Source: Pelobacter seleniigenes DSM 18267
GTDB lineage: Bacteria; Desulfobacterota; Desulfuromonadia; Desulfuromonadales; Geopsychrobacteraceae
Assembly: GCF_000711225.1 (NCBI RefSeq)
Contig: NZ_JOMG01000002.1
Span: forward strand, 1,128,501-1,192,500
DNA length: 64,000 nucleotides
Direction: 5' to 3'
Part shown: piece by piece, positions 46,332-53,614 of the stretch
Position numbering within the stretch: position 1 is the stretch's first letter
Layout: the number at the start of each line of letters is the position of its first letter
Notes under the pieces: model-generated
What the model was told of the DNA's origin: nothing
Database searches by the model: none
The model's input: the letters and a program-made list of their open reading frames with translations, nothing else
Made by a program: the position numbers and the translations under genes

Positions 46332-48587
46332 TCAATTTTCTATCGTTGAACTTTCAACGCGTTTGGCTTTACAGATCATCTGTTTATAAGGTGCACCAAA
46401 TCCCAATTTTCCAATTGTCTTGTGAGGAATCATGGTATTTAAGTTGGCATCCCAGACACCAAACAAGGTTGGTGCTTCACCTTTTTTCTCCGGATACCAC
46501 CACCCATGAGTCGCATGACAGACCCGGGGGTGAATCGTCGGGGTCAAATGTGCCTGCATCCGACATTTGCCCAGCATGTTTTCCAGTTCGACCCAGTCCT
46601 TCTCCTTAATATTCAACTTCTGCGCTGTTTCTGGGTGAAATTCTACGACCGGGTAAGGGTCAATCTCACGCAAGGAGTCTATCTGTCGGTGTTCGGAGTG
46701 GAACGAGGTGGTTTTACGCGCTCCTGAAGTCATAATCAGCGGATATTCGTTAAACAGTTCAGGCGTTGAAACCGGACCATAGGGGGGCTCCTGGTAATAG
46801 GGAAGCGCATCCTCACCCCAATTGGGGAACAGGGTGGATGAAAGCTCTACCAGCCCGGTGACGGTATTGAAGCCAGGCTCACCATCCATCCGCAACAGGC
46901 CTTTTTCATGCTTGCGATAGGTATATTTCGGCTGATAGACGCCGAGCTCGCTCAGCCCTTCAAAGTCTATTCCCAGTTCCGGTTTGAGCTGATTGGTAAA
47001 GAAATCCTGAACTGTCTCAAAAGGCCACATATCAGGATGCAAACGTTTTCCCAACTCCATGCAGACTTCCAGGTCAGATTTGGTATCCCCAACCCGCAAC
47101 GCTTCGTTCATGGCGCCCAGAGTTATGGCATTGCGTCCGTAATTGGTAATCACAACGCCGTTGTGCTCAGCGAATGTCGGTAACGGGAGAAAGATATCGG
47201 CGAGGGCCATGGTGGTCGGATTATGGAACAGGTCCTGTGCAACAATCAGCTCCATCTCTTGCAATGCTTTATACCAACGCGCAGGCTGGACCGCACTTGA
47301 AGGAGCCAGAACATTGGTACTGTTGATCCAGGCCATACGAATTTTATAGGGTTTTCCTGTCTCAAGAGTATCCAGGGTTTCATCCGGATGGGTCGTTGCC
47401 ATTGCAGCACCGACAGCCGGCCATTCTTTGGCGCCGAGCCGCTTTTCCCAAAGTTCATCAGTCAAGTTGCGACGGGTCTCCATCCGCCACTTGCCAAGCA
47501 GGGACGAGGGTGGTCCCAGAGTCAAACCACCCGGAACATCAAGGTTGCCGGTAATTGCGGTCAGAGCAAGAATCGAATGGCCCAGCTGGACTCCGTTCGG
47601 ATTCATGTCAACAGCCAAGCCCCACTGAATCGAAGTCGGTTTAGCCAACGCCATCTTGCGGGCGACCTCAATAATAAGGGTCTTTGGCACCCAGGTAATG
47701 GCTGCCACCTTGTCCGGCGGATATTGCTGAACGCGTTCCTTAAGCTCATCGAAGCCGTAGCACCACTTTTCAACGAACTCTTTATCGTATAAATCTTCAT
47801 TGATGATGACGTTAAGAAACCCGAGAGCCAAAGCGGTATCGGTGCCAGGCCGCAGTTGACAGACATGTTCTGCTCTGGTTCCCAGCCAGGTTATCCGCGG
47901 ATCAATGCAGATGATTTTTGTGCCGCGCTTCATCATGTCAATGATGGCATGACCAAAAAATCCATCGGGATTGGAGTAAAGAGGATTCTTACCCCAAGTG
48001 ACCACGTATTCAGGAAGTTTGAAGTTGGGGTTTTCATAACGATCGGGGTAGTTCCCGGCAAAATCAATTTCCGGATAACCGGCACCCAGAATAAAATCAG
48101 TGATAGCGCAACGCGGTCCATAGCATGACCATCCGCTGATCGGTTGGCTGACGTTTGGAGTTCCGATTGACGCAAAAGCCAGCGGGTAATAATAGAGACA
48201 TGCCTCGCGGCCGGTCCCGCCGAAAACAATGATCGATTCAGCGCCATGGTCTTTCTTAATCTGGTTGATTTTGGGAATGATAATATCCCAGGCTTCATCC
48301 CAAGAAATGGGTACCCATTTATCCTGACCACGGTCTTCGCGGGCTCGCTTCATCGGTGTCGTAATGCGTTTCGGATGGTGGACATACTCAGGCAGAGATA
48401 AACATCTGACACAAAGTCGACCATTGGTGATGGGATGCTCTTCATCCCCTTCGACATTCACCAATCGACCATCTTTGACCGTGAGCTTCATTCCACAGCC
48501 AACCGGGTGCTCACCCGGAGGTGACCAACCACAGGTTCTTACCGTATATGAGCCGTCTGCGTTTTTGCTTTTCCATTCTTTCTTCAT
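46332..48587 (-). CDS. Bis-MGD molybdoenzyme 1, aromatic dehydroxylase/hydratase-like
   Basis: 751 aa, no signal peptide, so cytoplasmic. DMSO-reductase fold. Fe-S region: Cys19, His27, Cys31, Cys59 and Cys62 (TCGWSPPGEHPVGCGMKL, GRLCVRC); Cys31-x27-Cys59 has standard spacing and His27 takes the place of the second Cys. The probable Mo ligand is Cys155 in GWSCYGPRCA, at the position of the FdhF selenocysteine (VUHGPS). Later parts include LRPGTDTALALGFLNVIINE and WGLAVDMNPNGVQLGHS, close to acetylene hydratase, and a C-terminal MopB domain. It is in an operon with the 111-aa ferredoxin and DASS permease. Best guess: reductive dehydroxylation or hydroxyl transfer on a phenolic or related compound. 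Substrate unproven. Confidence 0.88.
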   Translation of the reverse strand: MKKEWKSKNADGSYTVRTCGWSPPGEHPVGCGMKLTVKDGRLVNVEGDEEHPITNGRLCVRCLSLPEYVHHPKRITTPMKRAREDRGQDKWVPISWDEAWDIIIPKINQIKKDHGAESIIVFGGTGREACLYYYPLAFASIGTPNVSQPISGWSCYGPRCAITDFILGAGYPEIDFAGNYPDRYENPNFKLPEYVVTWGKNPLYSNPDGFFGHAIIDMMKRGTKIICIDPRITWLGTRAEHVCQLRPGTDTALALGFLNVIINEDLYDKEFVEKWCYGFDELKERVQQYPPDKVAAITWVPKTLIIEVARKMALAKPTSIQWGLAVDMNPNGVQLGHSILALTAITGNLDVPGGLTLGPPSSLLGKWRMETRRNLTDELWEKRLGAKEWPAVGAAMATTHPDETLDTLETGKPYKIRMAWINSTNVLAPSSAVQPARWYKALQEMELIVAQDLFHNPTTMALADIFLPLPTFAEHNGVVITNYGRNAITLGAMNEALRVGDTKSDLEVCMELGKRLHPDMWPFETVQDFFTNQLKPELGIDFEGLSELGVYQPKYTYRKHEKGLLRMDGEPGFNTVTGLVELSSTLFPNWGEDALPYYQEPPYGPVSTPELFNEYPLIMTSGARKTTSFHSEHRQIDSLREIDPYPVVEFHPETAQKLNIKEKDWVELENMLGKCRMQAHLTPTIHPRVCHATHGWWYPEKKGEAPTLFGVWDANLNTMIPHKTIGKLGFGAPYKQMICKAKRVESSTIEN

Positions 48588-49171
48588 ACGATTTTATCCT
48601 TCCCCTATTGTTTGAAGGCCAAAGATCACCCATTGCTGAGTTACGCGTTCTGTCCCTGCCGAAAACAGAATATCGGTGCCCAGCATGACTCTGTTGGTTT
48701 CATAAATATTCGAGATCAAGGATGGGTCCAAGTTCACTATATGAATCGTCAGTCTATATATTGGACTGCAACAAGCAAGCCAACACTTCCACAAGACGAA
48801 TAATCTTCAACATACTGATTTCATTGAAATCTGAAATAAGAGATCGGCGCGCTAGGGCCCACCTGTCATCTCAAATTGATTCTCAATAACAATTGAATTG
48901 GTCGCAGATCAGGAGCCATTAAGGAGGAGTTGGCGAATCTTATTTTTAGACAGGTTTCTCAATGTGAAATTCGGCAGGAAGAACACTCCGTCGATTTTCA
49001 GATCATTTGAGCGTTAGGCGATCATCAATTTTGCTGGAAAGAACTTTTGATCGGATAGTTTGGTGGGTCGTTCGTATCAGCAGACATGGGAAAAAGATAG
49101 ATACTTCAGTGGCAAGAACACAAGGTTCCACGGATCAGAATGAGAAGGGAATTCAAGGAAGAGGATTTCGT
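48588..49171. other. Upstream region of molybdoenzyme 1 operon
   Basis: About 580 bp between the operon and the IclR gene. Contains a weaker sigma-54-like site (48904-48918). No gene was supported. Confidence 0.45.
48904..48918 (-). promoter_or_regulatory. Possible sigma-54 promoter
   Basis: On the minus strand TGGCTCCTGATCTGC keeps TGGC at -24 and TGC at -12 with correct spacing, but two further positions differ from consensus. It would give a leader of about 300 bases for molybdoenzyme 1. Confidence 0.35.
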
Positions 49172-49921
49172 TTAAGACTTGTGCCCCAGTGCGAGTTCAA
49201 TATCTTCGGTGGCCTGCAATAGCATTTGCTTTGCAGCATCAAGACGCTCTTCATCCAAACGAGTGACTGCGGCACTGACTGAAATTCCTGCCACCACCAT
49301 CCCGCTGTCATCGTGCAGAGGGGTCGCGACAGAGCGGATATTATTATCAAGTTCACGGTCATCAATAGCATAACCAAGTTCTCGAACTTCAATAATCATA
49401 CGTCTGAGTGCTGCCGGGTCAGTGACGGTTCTGGAGGTAAATGCAGTGAATTTCGTTTCAGTGAGATAGCGTTCAAAACTGCGCTGATCGAGCCCCGCCA
49501 GCAAAACCTTTCCCAGCGCGGTACAATAGGCGGGTAGCTTGGTTTTAACAACAATTTTGATATTTTCATCATCTGGCGTAAACCGTTCAATGGTCAACAT
49601 TTCGTTATTATGCAAAACACCAAGATTGACGGCCTCATTGACTTCAACTTGCAAGCGCCTCAAAAGCGGAGCTGCTATTTTGGCAATCCCCAACCGCCCT
49701 TTGACCTGGACGCCCATTTCATAAACCTTCAGTCCTGCACTATAAAAACCGGTTTCAGGATTCTGATTGATATAACCAAGGCTTATCAGGGTATTCAAAA
49801 ACCGATGGACAGAACTTTTATTCAAATGCAACTCATGGCTCAAAGAAACAGCTTTTGCCGGTCCGTCAAGACACAACTTTTCCAAGACCTTGAGCAGTTT
49901 CTCCGAAGACGACATGGGCAT
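49172..49921 (-). CDS. IclR-family transcriptional regulator
   Basis: 249 aa. N-terminal winged helix with LLKVLEKLCLDGPAKAVSLS, HELHLNKSSVHRFLNTLISL and GYINQNPETGFYSAGLKVYE; C-terminal IclR effector domain with LAIDDRELDNN-type GYAIDDRELDNNIRSVATPL and VAGISVSAAVTRL. IclR proteins such as PcaR, PobR and CatR govern aromatic-compound genes. Position between the molybdoenzyme 1 operon and the aromatic-acid-type MFS permease makes it the likely local regulator. Ribosome site GAGAGGA. Confidence 0.94.
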   Translation of the reverse strand: MPMSSSEKLLKVLEKLCLDGPAKAVSLSHELHLNKSSVHRFLNTLISLGYINQNPETGFYSAGLKVYEMGVQVKGRLGIAKIAAPLLRRLQVEVNEAVNLGVLHNNEMLTIERFTPDDENIKIVVKTKLPAYCTALGKVLLAGLDQRSFERYLTETKFTAFTSRTVTDPAALRRMIIEVRELGYAIDDRELDNNIRSVATPLHDDSGMVVAGISVSAAVTRLDEERLDAAKQMLLQATEDIELALGHKS

Positions 49922-50064
49922 AATTTATTTCCTCTCCTGCACATACAGGTATTTATTCAATAATTTTGAGCAATGGCAAACGTTCCCAGCAACTCTTTGT
50001 TCCCTGCTTCCTGCAGAGGTGGCCGTGGGGGAATGCGCTAGTTTAAGCAACTTTGCAGTAAACT

Positions 50065-50175
50065 CGGGACTGTCCCCAGGGTCATCGGGGGCTGTCCCAA
50101 GAGTTTGCGAGCCATGAAACTGTCGCGGTTAACACCGCAAAGACCTGGGACAGCCCCCGTGCGGGGACAGTCCCG
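50065..50175. repeat. Composite inverted repeat with GGGACTGTCCC arms
   Basis: Outer arms CGGGACTGTCCCC (50065-50077) and GGGGACAGTCCCG (50163-50175); inner arms CGGGGGCTGTCCCA (50086-50099) and TGGGACAGCCCCCG (50146-50159). A small hairpin GCGGT-TAAC-ACCGC lies in the loop (50125-50138). Such arms resemble REP-type palindromes; a transcript or single strand would fold into one long hairpin. Confidence 0.75.
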
Positions 50176-50230
50176 GTTTTGCTGCCAGCGCTAGCGCCAT
50201 TCGGGCATGGGGTGCTTTCTATGCCGGATT

Positions 50231-50422
50231 TTAACTTAGTTTCCATCTGGAAACGGCTTTTCCCCGCTGTAGCAACGTCAATCTGCAGCCTTACTTGTGC
50301 GGCGTAACGGTGTACGCCTCCGCGCAAGCCCTTGATTTCCTTGCTACAACGGAAAACTGCTCGTTTCCAAGCTAAAAACTTAGTTATCGCCATCCAGCGT
50401 TTCCGGATGACAACTAACTTAG
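50231..50422. repeat. Copy 1 of a ~190-bp interspersed repeat
   Basis: Aligns over its whole length with 56723-56915. Shared blocks include GGAAACGGC, GTCAATCTGC, TTGTGCGGCGT, ACGCCTCCGC, AGCCCTTGATTTCCT, TGCTCGTTTCCAA and TTTCCGGATG, followed by CAACTA. Its ends are imperfect inverted repeats. Probably a MITE-like or REP-derived element. Confidence 0.75.
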
Positions 50423-50480
50423 ACAATCGTAACAGATGATGCTTAAGGCTCATTTTAATAGCAAAATGGTCAGTTTTGGT

Positions 50481-50514
50481 AAAAAAAAAGCCTCGAATCT
50501 CTTCGAGGCTTTCA
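50481..50514 (-). terminator. Rho-independent terminator of the MFS permease gene
   Basis: Perfect stem AAGCCTCGAA / TTCGAGGCTT with a 4-base loop; on the minus strand it is followed by a run of nine T. It ends about 24 bp after the permease stop. Confidence 0.92.
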
Positions 50515-50537
50515 AAAACATTAATGAACGAAATAAA

Positions 50538-51884
50538 CTAAACTTCGCCTCCTGCAGATGAACGCATATGTTTCTGCAGGATCATAACGATTCCAAAGAT
50601 AATCAAGGCACTCACACTGTTGACTGCACAGATTTTCAGGACACTCCAGCCATACTCCAGATATAATCCGCCAACCAACGGAGCAATCAGGGTTCCGATT
50701 TTCCCTATTCCGTAAGCGCAACCGATACCACTACCACGCATTTCAGAAGGGTAGACGGCTGAGGCCAGCCCCATCAAAGAAGAGTTTCCACCATTAACCA
50801 GCATACCGGTAAAAATCGAAACAAGAAGAATGATGGTAAAGGCGTGGGTAGCAAAGTATCCAAACGCGATCATCGCAACAAAAGCGCCAAGGAACAAGTA
50901 CTTGACAACATTCAATTTATTGAATTTTGACATCAATGTGCCAATACAGAGACAAGCGATAACAGATCCCATGTGAATAAAAGCAAACCCAATGCTGAAC
51001 TGCTCGGTTGTTGCTCCTGCCTGCTTAAGCAAGGTCGGAACCCAGGAAAAAAGGATCCAGAGAAGGAAGAAACTCAAGAAGAACAACAGCCAGAGCAGAG
51101 AAGTGGTTTTGGCATAATCACCTGAAAACAAGGATTTCACGCCACCGCTTTTTTCCTTGCCCTGGTGCTGAACCCGCAGGTCTGCAGAAAGGTCCAGAGT
51201 TGAAGATTTGTCTATTTTTCTTACTATTCGTTTTGCTTCCTCAGGTTTTCCACTTTTGACAAGATGGCTAATAGATTCAGGGAGAATTATCAGGACCAAA
51301 AAGGCAATCGCTACCGGAGCAAGACCGCCGACATAAAATACCGATTGCCATCCCCAATGAGGCAGCAGATAAGATGCAGCAAAGGCAGCGATCATTGCAC
51401 CTGTAGGCATTCCGGCCCACATATAGAGGGACAGTCCTGCACGTAAGCGTGAAGGTGCGTACTCACTCCCGAACGCCAAGGCATTAGGGATAACACCTCC
51501 CATGCCAAGACCGGCCAAGAATCGATACACACCCAACTCTGTGCAACTGCTAATATGGACGGTCATATAAGTAAAAAAGCCAAATACAAGGGCAGAAGCG
51601 AACATGGTTTTCTTACGTCCATATTTATCGGCAACCATCCCCAGGGCAACAGCTCCGATCATCGGCCCCAACTGGCCGGCACTGACGGCAGCTCCAATCT
51701 CAGCTGGCGACACGCCCAGGTGCTTCATCATCCCCGGAATAGCAACGCCAATAACAGTCAAATCAAATCCATCAAAAAAAACGACTATAAAGCAAAGAAC
51801 ACAAATACCGATCTGATAGGCAGAAAAGGGAAGATCATCGAAGACTTCATTGACATCAAGGGTCTTACTTACACTCATACTCAA
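50538..51884 (-). CDS. MFS aromatic-acid:H+ symporter-type permease
   Basis: 448 aa, twelve helices. AAHS-type features: FFDGFDLTVIGVAIPGMMKH in helix 1 (DGxD motif), loop 2-3 GMVADKYGRKKTMFASAL, PNALAFGSEYAPSRLRAGLS in the middle, and AVYPSEMRGSGIGCAYGIGK in the second half. PcaK, MhpT, BenK and similar transporters of aromatic acids carry these. Located between the two molybdoenzyme operons beside an IclR regulator, it is the best hint that the enzymes act on an aromatic acid. Ribosome site GGAGG; followed by a strong terminator. Confidence 0.92.
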   Translation of the reverse strand: MSMSVSKTLDVNEVFDDLPFSAYQIGICVLCFIVVFFDGFDLTVIGVAIPGMMKHLGVSPAEIGAAVSAGQLGPMIGAVALGMVADKYGRKKTMFASALVFGFFTYMTVHISSCTELGVYRFLAGLGMGGVIPNALAFGSEYAPSRLRAGLSLYMWAGMPTGAMIAAFAASYLLPHWGWQSVFYVGGLAPVAIAFLVLIILPESISHLVKSGKPEEAKRIVRKIDKSSTLDLSADLRVQHQGKEKSGGVKSLFSGDYAKTTSLLWLLFFLSFFLLWILFSWVPTLLKQAGATTEQFSIGFAFIHMGSVIACLCIGTLMSKFNKLNVVKYLFLGAFVAMIAFGYFATHAFTIILLVSIFTGMLVNGGNSSLMGLASAVYPSEMRGSGIGCAYGIGKIGTLIAPLVGGLYLEYGWSVLKICAVNSVSALIIFGIVMILQKHMRSSAGGEV

Positions 51885-52361
51885 ACCTCCTTGGGTTGAG
51901 AGCTGGACTTCATTTCATTGAATGAGCGAACTGAAGCCAAAGTAATTTCTTATTGCATAAAGAAATAACCTGAATCAATTTCTTTTCTTTCAAGGTCGAA
52001 TAAGAACCGTTTTGACCGAGAAAAACCAGCTCAGAAGGTTTTCATAAATCACCAGCAGGAAGCCCTAAAAAATGAGCAAAATTGAATTTAATATAATCAT
52101 TTGTATAAATCTCATCTTCGAGATTAAAATGAGAACTCAATATTAAATATTAATGATTCAAAAAGTAATAGAAATATTCAACAAAACTGTTCTCTTAAAT
52201 ATAATTAAAAACCTTCTTTTAAAAATTTTCTATTATCTAGAAACAGCTACTCAAAATTTCATAAAAAAGAAATAGCATTAAATATCTCTCCGGCATCGCC
52301 AGCATTTCCCCAGTAAAAATATCAACTAATCCTGTCCAAAAAAAAGTATCAAGCTTCGTAC
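51885..52361. other. AT-rich promoter region of the MFS permease gene
   Basis: About 480 bp, very AT-rich between 52050 and 52300. No gene was found; presumably holds the permease promoter and operator. Confidence 0.45.
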
Positions 52362-52427
52362 TGTAAAAAAATCTCCAGCCTGAGCTAACAGAAAGCCAGA
52401 TCAGAAAAACTGCTCATTCAGGCTGGA
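52362..52427 (-). terminator. Terminator of the 51-aa gene
   Basis: Inverted repeat CCAGCCTGA (52375-52383) / TCAGGCTGG (52418-52426) with a long loop, followed on the minus strand by a T-run (AGATTTTTTT). It lies about 30 bp after the stop codon. Confidence 0.6.
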
Positions 52428-52456
52428 AATAACATCCTCAAGGGATAAGTGTTATA

Positions 52457-52612
52457 TTAATTATCTTTTTTATCTTCTTCTTTGAATGTGATATTCCCTT
52501 TATCATATTCTTTTGAAGGTTTAAATTTTGTCGATCCATAGTTTTGACCAGGTTTCATTGCAAGGGGATCGATAGGTTTTTTAACTTTTTTTGGTTTAGA
52601 TTCTTCTGACAT
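52457..52612 (-). CDS. 51-aa Lys-rich small protein
   Basis: Starts MSEESKPKKVKKPIDPLAMK, contains PGQNYGSTKFKPSKEYDKG and ends in an acidic/lysine tail. ATG preceded by AAGGAGA at 6-7 bases and followed by a good terminator, so it looks like a genuine small gene. No family recognised. Highly charged, probably disordered, no Cys. It lies between the permease and the second molybdoenzyme operon on the same strand and could be a chaperone-like or scaffold peptide of this pathway, which is speculation. Confidence 0.65.
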   Translation of the reverse strand: MSEESKPKKVKKPIDPLAMKPGQNYGSTKFKPSKEYDKGNITFKEEDKKDN

Positions 52613-52757
52613 GATTAATCTCCTTTTTTTGATCGGTAGCTTATTTTTTTACAAACTAAGAAACTTAAAAATATAAAAATAAAAAGTTTATTTTGTATCT
52701 TGAGTAGTTATTTTATTGTCAGATACAAAACCATATACAGTTTTCAAGAGAAATATA

Positions 52758-53021
52758 ATGTGCTGGTCATGTAACCCCTATTGTGGCTGATGTAAACCGC
52801 CTAAGCCGAAACCGCTTAAATGTGAGCACTGTGGCACCTATAACTTCTCTGATCTGAAAAACTGCAGAAAATACAAAAAACTTTTACCGGAAAGAGAGCC
52901 ACCAAAACCGGTCATGTGCCTTTACATTGGCCAGATGTGCGCCAATCCATGCCAGCGTCATAAAAAAACGCCGGACCAAGAAGCTCATCCTTACTGCAGA
53001 TGGCACACCCCGGTCGATTGA
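52758..53021 (+). CDS. 87-codon Cys-rich ORF with in-frame TGA (Sec or pseudogene)
   Basis: Reads MCWSCNPYCG, then TGA (52788-52790), then CKPPKPKPLKCEHCGTYNF and further on CLYIGQMCANPC, ending YCRWHTPVD with a TGA at 53019. With the internal TGA read through, the product has four CxxC-like groups, suggesting zinc or iron-sulfur binding. The frame is clean on both sides of the TGA and its Cys pattern is continuous across it. A short hairpin TAAGC-N7-GCTTA begins about 14 bases after the TGA, where a bacterial SECIS would be. The TGA may encode selenocysteine, or a Gly/Arg codon has mutated. Weak ribosome site (CAAGAG). Divergent from the 51-aa gene. Confidence 0.55.
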
Positions 53022-53103
53022 ACCCTTCCTTTATGTTCGGACAGGATTTAACATTCAAAATAATTCTAATTTTCAAAGATCCTGAAAAAGCCCTTTTTGT
53101 CAG

Positions 53104-53141
53104 CAAAAAAAGACCCTGGAAGCCCCTTGGGGCTTCCAGGT
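53104..53141 (-). terminator. Rho-independent terminator of molybdoenzyme 2 operon
   Basis: Perfect stem CCTGGAAGCCCC / GGGGCTTCCAGG with a minimal loop (TT), followed on the minus strand by a T-run. It ends the enzyme-ferredoxin operon about 10 bp after the ferredoxin stop and could also serve the plus-strand Cys-rich ORF. Confidence 0.92.
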
Positions 53142-53151
53142 CAATGCCCCG

Positions 53152-53487
53152 TTAAGGGACGAAGATGACTGTTTTTTTGCCCATCTCTGACGCTTTTTGG
53201 GCCAGTTCTTCAAGCGGCCCGTATTCCATACACTGGCTGAGGCAGTGGTGGACACAGGTCGGTTTTTTACCTGCAGCAACCCGATCTGCACAAAGATCGC
53301 AGAGCTGGGTCGGAGTTGGGATGTAATCCCATTCAAATTTGCCCGGAGTCACTTCCCAGGGACCATTTTCAAGCAGCTTGATGCCCCATTGGCCACGTGG
53401 AAGCTTCAGAACGTTTTTACACGCAACTTCGCAGCTATGGCAGCCTGTGCAGTATTGATAGTTAATCAACAATCCGTTTTTGGACAT
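53152..53487 (-). CDS. Two-cluster ferredoxin-like partner of molybdoenzyme 2
   Basis: 111 aa from ATG 53487 (GGAGGAACG upstream; seven extra in-frame codons precede). Same length and nearly the same sequence as the protein at 45899: YCTGCHSCEVACKNVLKLPR, LCDLCADRV and KPTCVHHCLSQC, giving two [4Fe-4S] clusters. The two partners differ mainly in the last 20 residues. It lies 128 bp after the enzyme gene and is followed by a strong terminator, so this operon has only two genes. Probably a soluble electron carrier docking on the enzyme. Confidence 0.92.
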   Translation of the reverse strand: MSKNGLLINYQYCTGCHSCEVACKNVLKLPRGQWGIKLLENGPWEVTPGKFEWDYIPTPTQLCDLCADRVAAGKKPTCVHHCLSQCMEYGPLEELAQKASEMGKKTVIFVP

Positions 53488-53614
53488 TTCGTTCCTCCAA
53501 TCATTCATTGATTTCGGCTGCGAATATATTTCGCATACCCCAAGCTCGGCCGGTCACAGCGCCACGAGACAATTGTCTGTGACCGGCCTTTCATTTGCTA
53601 AGCGACTTCCTTAA

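Larger units (their letters stand above)
49922..50486. other. Gene-free region rich in repeats
   Basis: Holds a large composite stem-loop (50065-50175) and one copy of a ~190-bp repeat (50231-50422). No gene was supported. Confidence 0.6.
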
